DNA from: Thermogemmatispora carboxidivorans
GTDB lineage: Bacteria > Chloroflexota > Ktedonobacteria > Ktedonobacterales > Ktedonobacteraceae
Direction: 5' to 3'
Assembly: GCF_000702505.1 (NCBI RefSeq)
Contig: NZ_JNIM01000001.1
Coordinates: forward strand, 4,030,001 to 4,094,000
DNA length: 64,000 bases
Shown here: piece by piece, positions 8,961-17,476 of the stretch
Layout: every line of letters begins with the position of its first letter
How positions within the stretch are numbered: position 1 is the first letter of the stretch
Program-made: the position numbers and the translations under genes
The notes under the pieces: generated by a model
Databases searched by the model: none
Seen by the model: the letters and a program-made list of their open reading frames with translations, nothing else
Told to the model about the DNA's origin: nothing

Positions 8961-9152
8961 GTGAAACAGGCATTCACCGGGCGCTTGGCCGCCGGCCTCA
9001 GCCTGATCATCGTCGCCATTGTGCTGCCGCTTGTGCTCTGGTTCGCTGCCGGGGGACGAGCGCTCATCGTCGGTTCCACTGGTAGCTTGCTCGCTCTGAT
9101 CTTCGGCATCTTGCTGCTCGTCGGCGTCTTTCCACCGCGCTCCAGGAGCTGA
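8961..9152 (+). CDS. small two-helix membrane protein
   Basis: A 63-aa frame beginning with GTG, preceded by AGGGAGG six nt upstream, which is a good site. It encodes a short basic N-terminus (MKQAFTGRLAAG), a hydrophobic segment at ~12-30, a Gly-rich turn and a second hydrophobic segment at ~36-56 ending in PPRSRS. That is a clean hairpin of two membrane helices with positively charged ends. No family is recognised. It stands alone between the GH30 enzyme and the nuclease-like gene on the same strand, 150 nt before the latter. The ribosome site and helix pattern make it credible, but function is unknown. Confidence 0.6.
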   Translation: MKQAFTGRLAAGLSLIIVAIVLPLVLWFAAGGRALIVGSTGSLLALIFGILLLVGVFPPRSRS

Positions 9153-9301
9153 AGCGAATCAGGGAGAGCCTGGCCAGCTCGCTCCCTGACTATCTTCATC
9201 AAGGAGCGCTCGCGAAACTACCCGCATTGGGTCCGGGCAGGCATCTCCTTGCTGAGAGAAACGTCACCTGCTGACATCCTATGAGTGAAGGAAGCAGTCC
9301 A

Positions 9302-10177
9302 ATGGCACTCGCTCCGATTCCGGTACCCTACGAAGACCGGGAAGCTTTCATCCTGGGAGATTGCTTTGAGCAGGAGCTGGTCAGGCGCGGCTGGCAATTG
9401 CAGCAGGCACGCCGGCCCTATACTGATCCCCTGGTGCTTCGGCAGCCCTGGCTGCGTTGTCCCAATGGCAGCCAGTACAGCGAGCGCGCCCTGTATCGCT
9501 CTTTGCTGGCTACCTCTGCTCGTCGTGCCCTGCGCCACCTGCTGGAGCGTCTTCCTTGCCTCTATGGTGATCTCCTCGCAGCCAGTCCTGGTGAGCTGCC
9601 CAATGATCGCCTGCTGCAGCTGCTCATCGACCAGGAGCTGCTACTCCGAGAGGGAGCCACTATCAAAGCGGGCCCTGCCCTGGAGCGCCTTCACAATTTG
9701 GGCCATACGCTAGAGTGGCTGGTCGCTGAGTGGCTGCGGCTCTACTGCGTGGAACACTACGATCGCCTCGTGCCGGTGCGTCACGGCGTGAGCCTGGCCT
9801 CCCCAGCCATCCCGGGCGATCTGGATGTCCTGGCCTTTCTCGATGAGGGCCCCCTGCTGATCGAGTGCAAGTCACGGAGCAAAGCGATCGAGGAGGGCCA
9901 CTTTATGCGCTTTGTGGCACGAGTCCACCTGCTCCGCCCCTTCGCCTCCATCTTCCTCGTCGATATTGAAAATCCGCTTCCGCAGCAGCGTCTCAGTCAG
10001 TACGCGCGCGCCCTGCAGCAGCGAGGGTCTGCCCCTCCGCACGGTTCAGGTGGCTTTTACTTCACCACCGAGCGCATCTATCTGGTGAATACCTCGCTGA
10101 GCTTCGCTCAGCGCCTACAGGAGGTGCTGGAGGACGCCCGCCGCCGCCAGCCCAGGTCAGCACTGGTACAACGCTGA
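9302..10177 (+). CDS. PD-(D/E)XK nuclease-like protein
   Basis: 291 aa, soluble. Around residues 155-200 it shows a compact restriction-endonuclease-like core: SPAIPGDLDVLAFLDEG followed by LLIECKSRSK, i.e. the D...ExK signature that binds Mg2+. A further helix, EEGHFMRFVARVHLL, matches the usual helix after the motif. The N-terminal half is helical with no recognised domain and may be a DNA-binding or dimerisation region. Such proteins include repair and restriction nucleases; nothing shows which. The start at 9302 has AAGGAAG 7 nt upstream; an in-frame ATG at 9281 lacks a site. No methylase or helicase is adjacent, so a restriction role is not supported by context. Confidence 0.65.
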   Translation: MALAPIPVPYEDREAFILGDCFEQELVRRGWQLQQARRPYTDPLVLRQPWLRCPNGSQYSERALYRSLLATSARRALRHLLERLPCLYGDLLAASPGELPNDRLLQLLIDQELLLREGATIKAGPALERLHNLGHTLEWLVAEWLRLYCVEHYDRLVPVRHGVSLASPAIPGDLDVLAFLDEGPLLIECKSRSKAIEEGHFMRFVARVHLLRPFASIFLVDIENPLPQQRLSQYARALQQRGSAPPHGSGGFYFTTERIYLVNTSLSFAQRLQEVLEDARRRQPRSALVQR

Positions 10178-10512
10178 GGGACCCACGTCCGCCTGGCCTG
10201 CTCCGCTATCAGTCAGCACCTGCGCTCTAAGCACTCCTCTCCCGATATACCTTGCTCCTCCTCCCTCTTTCCCCTTCCTTGCTCTTCTTACCCGGGCTAA
10301 CATGCTTTTGCCCTTTCCATAGAGATCTCTACCTATCTAGCTACCCTACCCATCTGGGCCATGCCGGCGGCGCCCCTCGCCAATTCGGCATCAGCGAAGC
10401 ACAGGAGAAAGTAGAGGCGTATCAGACATCTTGGCTGATGTCTGTATCACGCCACTCAGGGGTGGAAAGGGCCTGGCATAGGGATTTCACCTTTTCAAAC
10501 AAGGAGCGAATA

Positions 10513-10830
10513 ATGCACAAGATTGTTGATAACGCTCCTGAACACATCACTCAGCGGGTCACGGATGGGCAGAGGATTGGCCTGCAGATGCCGCTGACTG
10601 GCTCTGCTCGCTTGCTATCCGCGCCAGAGTGCGGAGGAGCCAGCGAGGCCGCCATGACAGGGATGCGTGGTAACGAGCGCGGACGGGAGCTTCTTCCTGA
10701 AGTGGTCGTAGGGGGCGTTCTACTGTTTCCCTACCTTCCTCCATTTTTTGAGGTCTGTCAAGTCGTAGATGAGGAGTTCGGTACCCAATGGAGCAGGACG
10801 ATCTTTCTCAAGGGATTGAAGCGGAGCTAG
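10513..10830 (+). CDS. hypothetical protein ahead of the ECF sigma gene
   Basis: A 105-aa frame starting at an ATG with AAGGAG six nt upstream, a near-ideal site. The product begins MHKIVDNAPEHITQRV, contains a hydrophobic patch VVVGGVLLFPYLPPF near residue 72, and ends Lys/Arg-rich. It overlaps the start of the sigma factor by 43 nt in another frame. No family is recognised. It could be a small regulator or leader peptide coupled to sigma factor translation, or a chance frame. Upstream (10178-10512) lies an intergenic stretch with a short dyad (AGACATC, loop TTGGCT, GATGTCT, near 10425). Confidence 0.4.
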   Translation: MHKIVDNAPEHITQRVTDGQRIGLQMPLTGSARLLSAPECGGASEAAMTGMRGNERGRELLPEVVVGGVLLFPYLPPFFEVCQVVDEEFGTQWSRTIFLKGLKRS

Positions 10831-11339
10831 TCAGCCTGCACCCTGCCCTGGAGCGCTTTTTCAGGCGGCAGCTGCACGACTCCTCAGAGGTCGAAGATTG
10901 CGTGGACGAGACCTACGCCCGTGCCTATCAGAGTCTACGTCAGCGAGCCTTGCCTCTTTACCATCCTCGCGGCTGGCTGTTTAAGATCGCATGGCGCGTC
11001 CTGGCCCAGCACCGTGCCGAGGAGCAGAAGCACCGGCGCACGGGGCAGATCCACTATTACTCGACAGCCGACGGCGAGCTGCGCTCAGAGATCGATGATC
11101 TGGCCGATGACGCTGAACAGCAGCCGGAGGCCCTGGTAGAGCGGCGTGATCAGGTTCGTCTGCTCGCTCTCAGTCTTGAGGCCTTGCCTCGCTATGAACA
11201 GACGGCGGTGATGTTACATTTCTCGGGCCAGTCGGCGCGTGAGATCTCCGCCCAGACAGGCCGTCCTCGGAGGACGGTCAACGACGACATTCGTCGAGGG
11301 ATCAGCCGCTTACGCCGTCTGGTTCACAACATCGACTGA
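10788..11339 (+). CDS. ECF-type RNA polymerase sigma factor
   Basis: 183 aa. Region 2 spans ~10-75 (EVEDCVDETYARAYQSL, and HPRGWLFKIAWRVLAQHR, the DxxxxxxxRA-x-n-WL pattern). A ~35-residue charged link follows, then region 4 (~120-180) with LPRYEQTAVMLHFSGQSAREISAQTGRPRRTVNDDIRRGISRL in pieces, a helix-turn-helix for -35 recognition. It lacks sigma 1 and 3, as ECF factors do. No membrane anti-sigma factor follows; instead come a tiny Cys-containing frame and a HEAT protein. ATG 10788 has GAGGAG ~12 nt ahead. It probably directs RNA polymerase to a small regulon; its signal is unknown. Confidence 0.9.
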   Translation: MEQDDLSQGIEAELVSLHPALERFFRRQLHDSSEVEDCVDETYARAYQSLRQRALPLYHPRGWLFKIAWRVLAQHRAEEQKHRRTGQIHYYSTADGELRSEIDDLADDAEQQPEALVERRDQVRLLALSLEALPRYEQTAVMLHFSGQSAREISAQTGRPRRTVNDDIRRGISRLRRLVHNID

Positions 11340-11346
11340 GGTTCCT

Positions 11347-11484
11347 ATGAGTTGCTCTTGTCTTGATGATGAGCCAAGACCGAACAGCGCTCACACTCGC
11401 TCGCCCCAACGGGCGGCCAGCGCTCATGCCAAGGTAGCGCCAGCCGCAGCGGAAACGAGCGCGGAGAGAGAGAGGCATCTTTGA
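11347..11484 (+). CDS. small protein with CSC motif
   Basis: A 45-aa frame 7 nt after the sigma factor stop, with TGAGG six nt before its ATG. It begins MSCSCLDDEPRPN and continues hydrophilic, Ala/Glu/Arg-rich, to RERHL. The placement between sigma factor and HEAT gene and the close spacing suggest a translationally linked small product, possibly an anti-sigma-like or metal-sensing peptide, but it is too short to assign and may be non-coding. Confidence 0.4.
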   Translation: MSCSCLDDEPRPNSAHTRSPQRAASAHAKVAPAAAETSAERERHL

Positions 11485-11511
11485 GCAATACAGCAGGGGA
11501 GGATTCGCTTC

Positions 11512-12969
11512 ATGCATCAGAACAGCGCTGAACCTTGCACGGGGCCGCTGCGAGCCAGGGAGCTGCCCCCTCAGCCTCACGAGAGCTGGCAACGCTCGCT
11601 CTCCCCGGTACGTCAGTCGGCGCTCCATCCGCTCCATCTGGTGCCCACCAGCGGAGAGGATCAAACCCTGAACGTTGACACCGAGGCCCATCCCGTTCAG
11701 GCTCCCCCTAAAGGCGGAGCAGCGGCGGGCGAGGAAGATGATCAAGGCAACCGGGAAGCGGAGATACCCCCCGGAGAAGCCCCCCGGCTCCGCCCCTTGC
11801 CAGGTGACGGCGAAGTCCTTGTGAGCCAGCTGGCCCAAGCTCTGGAGCAACGGACCAGCTTGCCACAGGACCCGCTTCTGTCGGCTCTGGCACACTCTTC
11901 CTGGCGCGTACGCGCTGAGGCGGTGCGCCTGCTCGGCTTGAGCGGCCAGCCTCTGATAGAGCTGCTACTCAGGACCCTCGGGCAAGAAACCCATGAGACG
12001 GTGCGCGAGGCCATCGTCTGGTCGCTGGGGCGCTTGATCCCCGCCTTCCTGGCCGACGAGCAGTTACGCCGCGCCTGGCTGGTCCGCCTGCGGACAACCT
12101 TGATCACCCTGTTGCAGGCTGACGATTGCTGGCTGGTGCGCGAGGCCGCTGCCTGGGCCTTGGGACGCTTAGGCTGGGCCGCTCCCCTGGAGGCGCTGCG
12201 TCAGGCACTGCTGAGCGACAGCGATGAGGAGGTCTGCGCCGCAGCAGCCCAGGCCCTGGCCTTGTCAGGCAAGCGCCTGGCGCGGGCCTACCTGTTGGAA
12301 GCCCTGGAGAGGATCGAGCGACCTTTTTTGCAGGAGGCGATCCGTGAGGCCTTGGCGGAATTCGACGAGGCCCTGGCTCGCACAGAAGCCCAGGCCCAGC
12401 AAGCCCGCCGGTCGAGCTCGCCACTGCGTCAGACGTTGCTAACTCTGCGCGATTTCCTGGAGGATCGCCGCGGCACTTTGCTAGAGCCACGCCTCCTGCT
12501 AACAGAACAAGGGCCGGTTCTGGTACTATGGTGCACCTATCAGGCGAAGGAGCGGCGACTACAGGAGGTGCTCGAAGCTCTGCCCCAGGATCTGTGGAGG
12601 CAGGCTTCGATCGCACCACTCGAGGCAACGCAACGATCAGGCGATCGGGTGCTGCGCCTGCTCGGTCGACGGCTGGCCCAACACTGCCAGCAGTCTTCCT
12701 GTCAGGAGGTCCTGATGCTCTCGACGACCATCTGTCGCCAGGCTCAGGCTCAGACTGAGTCGCTTCTGCCAGAGCAGGGCTGTACCTGCCTGCGCGTCAT
12801 CATCATTGGGGTCAGCGAGTTACAGGTGGACGGCGACAAGCCGCCCGTGTTGCGCGAGCTGGCCCTGGCCTGGCAGGCAACGACCCAGGAGGCACCGCTC
12901 TGCGAGCAGGACCCGTGTGATCTGCGCCTCTGGTACCAGCCTTGCTGCGGTTGGGCCAGCCAGGGCTAG
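11512..12969 (+). CDS. HEAT-repeat protein
   Basis: 485 aa, cytoplasmic. The first ~105 residues are Pro/Glu-rich and probably disordered. Residues ~110-270 form HEAT/PBS-lyase-like helical repeats (SSWRVRAEAVRLLGL, ETVREAIVWSLGRL, CWLVREAAAWALGRLG, EEVCAAAAQALALSG). The remaining ~200 residues have an unrecognised alpha/beta pattern with several Cys pairs near the C-terminus (CTC, CEQDPCD, CC). GGGGAGG stands 9 nt before ATG 11512. HEAT scaffolds mediate protein contacts. Lying behind an ECF sigma factor, it may be its partner or regulator, but that is inference. It is followed by convergent minus-strand genes. Confidence 0.8.
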   Translation: MHQNSAEPCTGPLRARELPPQPHESWQRSLSPVRQSALHPLHLVPTSGEDQTLNVDTEAHPVQAPPKGGAAAGEEDDQGNREAEIPPGEAPRLRPLPGDGEVLVSQLAQALEQRTSLPQDPLLSALAHSSWRVRAEAVRLLGLSGQPLIELLLRTLGQETHETVREAIVWSLGRLIPAFLADEQLRRAWLVRLRTTLITLLQADDCWLVREAAAWALGRLGWAAPLEALRQALLSDSDEEVCAAAAQALALSGKRLARAYLLEALERIERPFLQEAIREALAEFDEALARTEAQAQQARRSSSPLRQTLLTLRDFLEDRRGTLLEPRLLLTEQGPVLVLWCTYQAKERRLQEVLEALPQDLWRQASIAPLEATQRSGDRVLRLLGRRLAQHCQQSSCQEVLMLSTTICRQAQAQTESLLPEQGCTCLRVIIIGVSELQVDGDKPPVLRELALAWQATTQEAPLCEQDPCDLRLWYQPCCGWASQG

Positions 12970-13077
12970 GCAGAGGTGGCCAGACCAGCTCAGACAGCAC
13001 TCTTCTCTTGGCTGCGCTAGCGCCTCCTGCTACTTTGACTGCTGTCTCAGCTTCATCCTCAGACAGCCAGTTGCTGC

Positions 13078-13590
13078 TCAGGGATGAGGTTGAGATGGCT
13101 CCAGCGGCTGCTCGGGATCAGCAGAGCGACGCCGACGGCCAGATCCCCGAACATGGCGCCGGGGCGGCTGCACTTGCTCCGTATGCTCCCGCTCGAAGAG
13201 CCAGAGGTCGCTCAGGCGCCAGAGGCGGTAGTGAACATAGCTTTCTCCCAGACAGAGCGCTTCGGCCCAGAGGAGGATCAACAAGGGCAGCAGCCAGAGC
13301 GCTGGGGCCATCAGTGCTCTCCATTGCCAGCTCAGCCAGCCCAGGACTATGATGAGCAGCGCCACCAGGATGGCCCCGCTGGCCGCCAGCAGAAAGGAGC
13401 GCCGATGACGACGCCGCACCACCAGGAGGCCAACGGTTAGCATGCGCTTGAACCGCCCACGCGCGTGCTCCAGCATATCTCTCCACTTGCTCCAACGAGT
13501 GGATAGGCTCAAAACCAGCGGCAACATGATCACGAAGGCCACCAGCAGCAGAACCAGTAAGAGCAGTATCCCTTTGAACAAGGCTAGCAT
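13078..13590 (-). CDS. membrane protein, unknown function
   Basis: 170 aa. There is a long N-terminal hydrophobic helix (~4-30), a basic amphipathic stretch (WSKWRDMLEHARGRFKRML, RRRHRRS), and two more hydrophobic helices (~68-85 and ~92-112). A charged cytoplasmic tail rich in Arg/Pro ends at SQPHP. No family is recognised. It is the last gene of the minus-strand cluster and lies 86 nt after the 219-aa protein gene. Only a weak GAGAG site precedes ATG 13590. It converges with the HEAT gene. Confidence 0.7.
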   Translation of the reverse strand: MLALFKGILLLLVLLLVAFVIMLPLVLSLSTRWSKWRDMLEHARGRFKRMLTVGLLVVRRRHRRSFLLAASGAILVALLIIVLGWLSWQWRALMAPALWLLPLLILLWAEALCLGESYVHYRLWRLSDLWLFEREHTEQVQPPRRHVRGSGRRRRSADPEQPLEPSQPHP

Positions 13591-13676
13591 TGCTCTCTTC
13601 TTTCACTCATTCACCTGATCAGCAGGCAAGAGAGACACCGGTATCCTCCGGCGAAGGCCCGCACTGAGAGGCGGCT

Positions 13677-14336
13677 TTAGTGCCAATGGGCCAACAGCTC
13701 GCCGAGGAAGGTAGCCAGCGTTTCGAGTATGCCGCCAGCCACCTCTTCGCCCAGGAGGCTACGCCGCTGGGGCGGCGGACCACTCTGCTCTTGTCCGAGC
13801 AGGAGGATGTAGGGGCTGAGCGTTATCAGCAGCGGCAGCTCGGGCAGGTCTTCGGTGGCTGGAAAGAGCTGAAGCTGGCAGTGTTTCAGATGGGCAGTAG
13901 GACGCTGCCGGGCCCGCATATGTACGCGCAAGAGGGCTGGTCCTGCTTCTTGCTGGGCCGAGGGAGCCAGCTGACAGGTGCAGCTGGCAAGCGGGACCTC
14001 GCGCCGCCAGACCCAGCAGTAGCGGCGCCCATCGGCTAGCAGCAGGCACAGCTCCGGGAAATGGCTCTCGCTATCAAGCCAGGCCAGCGGCTGGGCGTTT
14101 GCAGCCCTATCGCCGTCAGGGCCAGGGTAGATCTTGACTGCAGGATCAAAGAGCTGCTGGCCCACAAAGAGCCAGCTCTCGCTTCCGCAGGTCGCCAGGA
14201 TCTGCGTCGGCTTTTGCCGATCCCGCTCAAAGGTGGCCAGTTCGACGCTCCCTCGGCGCAGGACCAGGTAGCTCCGGCTACGCTCAGGCTGTACCCACAG
14301 GAGCGGCTGCTCACTGCTATCGCTGGATGCAGGCAT
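13677..14336 (-). CDS. hypothetical protein
   Basis: 219 aa, no signal peptide or membrane helix, with a good site (GGAGG, 7 nt before ATG 14336). The sequence alternates short hydrophobic strands with polar turns (SYLVLRRGSVELATF, ESWLFVGQQLFDP, RYCWVWRREVPLASCTCQL), suggesting a beta-rich fold. The C-terminal ~40 residues form an amphipathic helix. I do not recognise a family. It sits 81 nt downstream of the TPR gene and is probably co-transcribed with it and with the next membrane protein. Confidence 0.7.
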   Translation of the reverse strand: MPASSDSSEQPLLWVQPERSRSYLVLRRGSVELATFERDRQKPTQILATCGSESWLFVGQQLFDPAVKIYPGPDGDRAANAQPLAWLDSESHFPELCLLLADGRRYCWVWRREVPLASCTCQLAPSAQQEAGPALLRVHMRARQRPTAHLKHCQLQLFPATEDLPELPLLITLSPYILLLGQEQSGPPPQRRSLLGEEVAGGILETLATFLGELLAHWH

Positions 14337-14417
14337 CTGGTTTCCTCCATTGTTGGATGGTGTCGGCTCGCTTGCTCTCCTGTAGAGAGGAGTTGACGCT
14401 CTTCAAGCGGGAGCGCG

Positions 14418-16394
14418 CTAGCGAATCAGTGCTAACAGACGCGAGAACATAGGTCTGAAGAGCGCACGCAGGTGCTTGTCCGAAGCGGCCGGCTGCTGCC
14501 GCAAGGTCTGCAGCTCTTCATAGCGCTCGCTCGCTTCGTCGAGGCGGCCTAGAAGGGCCAGCAGGAGAACCTGACCACAGCGAGGTACCGGATCGCCGGG
14601 CATCAGCAGAGCCAGGCGCTCATAAACGGCGAGGGCTTCCTCTCCCCGGCCCAGACCGCTCAAGAGAAGCGCCTGCTGATAGAGGGCCTGGCGATCGTCA
14701 GGGCGGCGCCGCAGCCGTTGTTCGCAAGCAGCCAGCTCCTTTTCGGCCCGCTGGCGGAGGATCGGCTGCTGCTCCGTCTCCCGTGGGAGCAGCGATGAGG
14801 AAGAGGAGGCAGTCCGCCAGTGGAGGCGCAGCGCCTGCAGCAGGGTTCCCAGGGCCTCGCTATAGCGCCCCAGCTCTGCCAGCACACAGCTCTCCTGCAG
14901 GACTACCCTGGTGTTCTCGGGCTGGAGCTGGCGGGCGTACTCATAGGCGGCCAGCGCCTCGCGATAGCGCAAGAGCGTGGCCAGGACACCGGCCTTGTTG
15001 GAGGCCGCCCACCGATGGCCTGGATCAAGTCGCAGGGCCTCCTCAAAGACCGCCAGGGCCTCCCTATAGCGGCCCAGCGACGCTAAAGCGGCCCCTTTGC
15101 CATTGAGAGCGGCCACATAGTCCGGTCTGAGTCGCAGGGCCTCCTCATAGGCTACCAGCGCTTCCCTATAGCGGCCCAGCGACGCTAAAGCGGCCCCTTT
15201 GCCATTGAGGGCGGCCACATAGTCCGGTCTGAGTCGCAGGGCCTCCTCATAGGCTACCAGCGCCTCCCTATAGCGCTTCAGTTGGTGCAGGACATAGCCC
15301 TTGTGCACCCAGGCATGGGCATAGCTCGGGTTCCGACGCAGGGCTTCCTCATAGGCCGCCAGGGCTTCCTGATAGTGTTGCAGCCGCTCCAGAGCCAGGC
15401 CGTAATAGTAGTGGGAGTCGGCCAGGTCCGGCCAGCGGTGCTGGGCGTGCGCAGCAAGCTGCAAGCCTTCCTCAAGGCGCCTCAGCGCGAGCAACAACTC
15501 ACACTTGAAGAAAGAAAAGCTGGCCTCTTTCCCACTATCGAGACGCCCGGCCTCACTGCACACAGCCAGGGCCTCTTCGCAGGCAGCCAGGGCCTCTTCG
15601 TCACGTGCCAGGTGCCATAAAGCCCCTACCCGTACATACCATAACTCAGCATCTTCACGATCGCGCTGCAGCCCCTGGTCCACCGCCTGCAGCGCCTCCT
15701 CGGCGCGCTGCAATTTCAGGAGCACCAGAGCTTTTTCGAGCCAGGGAGCGCTTTCCGGCTCAAGCTCGCAGGCCCGCTCATAGGCGGTCAGGGCCTCCTC
15801 ATCGCGCTCCAGGTGCTCCAATACATCGCCCTTCCTCGCCCAGGCCCAGGCATCTTCAGGGTCCAGCCGCAGCGCCTCCTCAAGAGCCTCCAGCGCCTCT
15901 TCGTAGCGTTCTAATGTTACCAGAGCTTGCGCGCGATCATGCCACAATAGCACATTGACATCCTCTTGGTCAAGTACTAGCCCCTGCTCTACCGCCTGGA
16001 GAGCCTCCTCGGCACGCTCGAGCTTCAGCAAGATATGGGCCTTCAGATGCCAGAAGCCAGCGGTGTCTGGCTGCAACTGGAGAGCTTGCTCGCAGGCGGT
16101 CAGGGCCTCCTCATAACGCTCTCGCGCCTCGTATACCTCGCTCTTGCCACTCCAGGCCCAAGCGTGCGCGGGGTCAAGGCGCAGGGCTTCCTCATAGGCC
16201 GCCAGGGCTTCCTCGTAGCGTTCCAGCTCTTGCAAGGCCCAGCCGCGCGCCCGGTGCAGATCGGGATCAGCGCCATCAAGGAGCAATCCTTGATCAGCCG
16301 CCTGCAGGGCTTCCTCAGCTCTCCACAGAGCCAACAGCGTTATCGCCTTTCCCCAGAAGAGCAATCCCTGGCTGCAGCTGAAGGGCGTGCTCAA
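14418..16394 (-). CDS. TPR protein, downstream piece of a frameshifted gene
   Basis: Up to 658 aa of tetratricopeptide repeats with strict 34-residue spacing (about 18 units of the AWAWSGKSEVYEARERYEEAL kind), ending in a non-repetitive helix. The frame opens with a TTG that has no ribosome site and overlaps the preceding TPR frame by 80 nt. The unit spanning the junction is 97 nt long instead of 102, so a 5-nt deletion in one ancestral ~920-aa gene explains both frames. Two neighbouring units (around 15060-15275) are almost identical, a recent 102-bp tandem duplication. TPR superhelices bind partner proteins. Whether the piece is translated now is unclear. Confidence 0.75.
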   Translation of the reverse strand: MSTPFSCSQGLLFWGKAITLLALWRAEEALQAADQGLLLDGADPDLHRARGWALQELERYEEALAAYEEALRLDPAHAWAWSGKSEVYEARERYEEALTACEQALQLQPDTAGFWHLKAHILLKLERAEEALQAVEQGLVLDQEDVNVLLWHDRAQALVTLERYEEALEALEEALRLDPEDAWAWARKGDVLEHLERDEEALTAYERACELEPESAPWLEKALVLLKLQRAEEALQAVDQGLQRDREDAELWYVRVGALWHLARDEEALAACEEALAVCSEAGRLDSGKEASFSFFKCELLLALRRLEEGLQLAAHAQHRWPDLADSHYYYGLALERLQHYQEALAAYEEALRRNPSYAHAWVHKGYVLHQLKRYREALVAYEEALRLRPDYVAALNGKGAALASLGRYREALVAYEEALRLRPDYVAALNGKGAALASLGRYREALAVFEEALRLDPGHRWAASNKAGVLATLLRYREALAAYEYARQLQPENTRVVLQESCVLAELGRYSEALGTLLQALRLHWRTASSSSSLLPRETEQQPILRQRAEKELAACEQRLRRRPDDRQALYQQALLLSGLGRGEEALAVYERLALLMPGDPVPRCGQVLLLALLGRLDEASERYEELQTLRQQPAASDKHLRALFRPMFSRLLALIR

Positions 16395-17175
16395 AGGCCG
16401 TCAGCGCCTCTTCATAGCGCTCCAAAGCATGCAGCGCCCTCCCTTTGCCTTGCCAGGAGAAGAGATCTGTTGGAGAGAGATCCAGGGCCTGGTCATAAGC
16501 CGCCAGCGCCTCTTCATAGCGCTCCAAAGCTAGCAGCGCCTCTCCGCGGTTCTTCCACAACCAGAGATCTTCCTTATCGATGCGCAAGCCTTGATCGCAG
16601 GCCTCCAGCGCCTCGCTATATTGCTCCAGTTGCAGCAAGCAGTCGCCCTTTGACGCCCAGGCAGCAACATTCATGGGATCAAGCCGCAGGGCCACCTCAT
16701 AGGCTGCCAGCGCTTCAGCTCTTCGCTCGAGTGCCTCCAGGACGTAGCCTTTCCTTAACCAGCTCTCCGCCTCACGGGGATTCCTCTGCAATAGCTCTTC
16801 ATAAAGAGTTAGAGCCTGATCATAGGCGGCTAGAGCCTTGTCACTGTTGTCCAGCCTGCTGAGAGTCACTCCTAGGTAATAGGAGCATTTGGCCTGACGC
16901 TCCATACTCTCCGGTAGCATCCGGCTCAATCTCTCAAAGATTGTCAGCGCCTCTTCAGAGCGCTCCAGCACGTTCAGTGCTCTTCCTTTCAACAACCAGA
17001 GATCCCAGGCCGCTTCCTCACTCTGGTTGCTCAGCTTCAGAGCCTGCTCTGCCACCTCCAGAGCTTCCTTGGAGTGGCCCTTCCTCATCCAACGCTCTCC
17101 CTGCTCCAGATAGCGCTGCCAGCTCGGCGGCTCTTCCTCCTGCCCCGCTGTCTCAGTACTCTTCATATTCTTCAT
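16315..17175 (-). CDS. TPR protein, upstream piece of the frameshifted gene
   Basis: 286 aa from ATG 17175, which follows AAAGGAAAAGGA closely. The first ~25 residues are charged (MKNMKSTETAGQEEE). Then come TPR units, SWQRYLEQGERWMRKGHSKE and later the 34-residue form YEEALAAYDQALDLSPTDLF. After QLQPG the frame leaves the TPR pattern and ends in GDNAVGSVES, whereas frame +1 continues the repeats into the 658-aa frame. This is the N-terminal part of a split TPR protein. It follows the PQQ-lipoprotein genes on the same strand, 300 nt away. Confidence 0.8.
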   Translation of the reverse strand: MKNMKSTETAGQEEEPPSWQRYLEQGERWMRKGHSKEALEVAEQALKLSNQSEEAAWDLWLLKGRALNVLERSEEALTIFERLSRMLPESMERQAKCSYYLGVTLSRLDNSDKALAAYDQALTLYEELLQRNPREAESWLRKGYVLEALERRAEALAAYEVALRLDPMNVAAWASKGDCLLQLEQYSEALEACDQGLRIDKEDLWLWKNRGEALLALERYEEALAAYDQALDLSPTDLFSWQGKGRALHALERYEEALTAFEHALQLQPGIALLGKGDNAVGSVES

Positions 17176-17476
17176 TTGTCCTTTTCCTTTCTTCTCAAGA
17201 GAAGAGATCATGAGATTTAAGTCAATCAATGCAATAATCAAAAGCTGTCACGCCTGGGCGTGATCAGTCCTCGGTGTGTCACTAGCGTCAGCCGAGCCTG
17301 TGTCCGTATCTGCTGACCGTCCGTCAAGCTTCCCCAGTCATTTGCAAGCTATCCAGCTAAGCCAGAGAGCCGGAGGGAGCTGAACTTGCCTGCGGGCCTT
17401 TCCCGTCGCTGGCGCTCATCTACAGGGGAGAGGAGGTCGCGGGCAGCGCTCTGCTCTCCCCTGGATGGCTCCTTGT

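Noticed and set aside
16315..16394. Programmed ribosomal frameshift at GGGGAAAG in the TPR gene
   Set aside because: The needed shift is +1 (or -2) and the heptamer is not in the right frame for a -1 slip; the 5-nt shortfall in the repeat period fits a deletion better.
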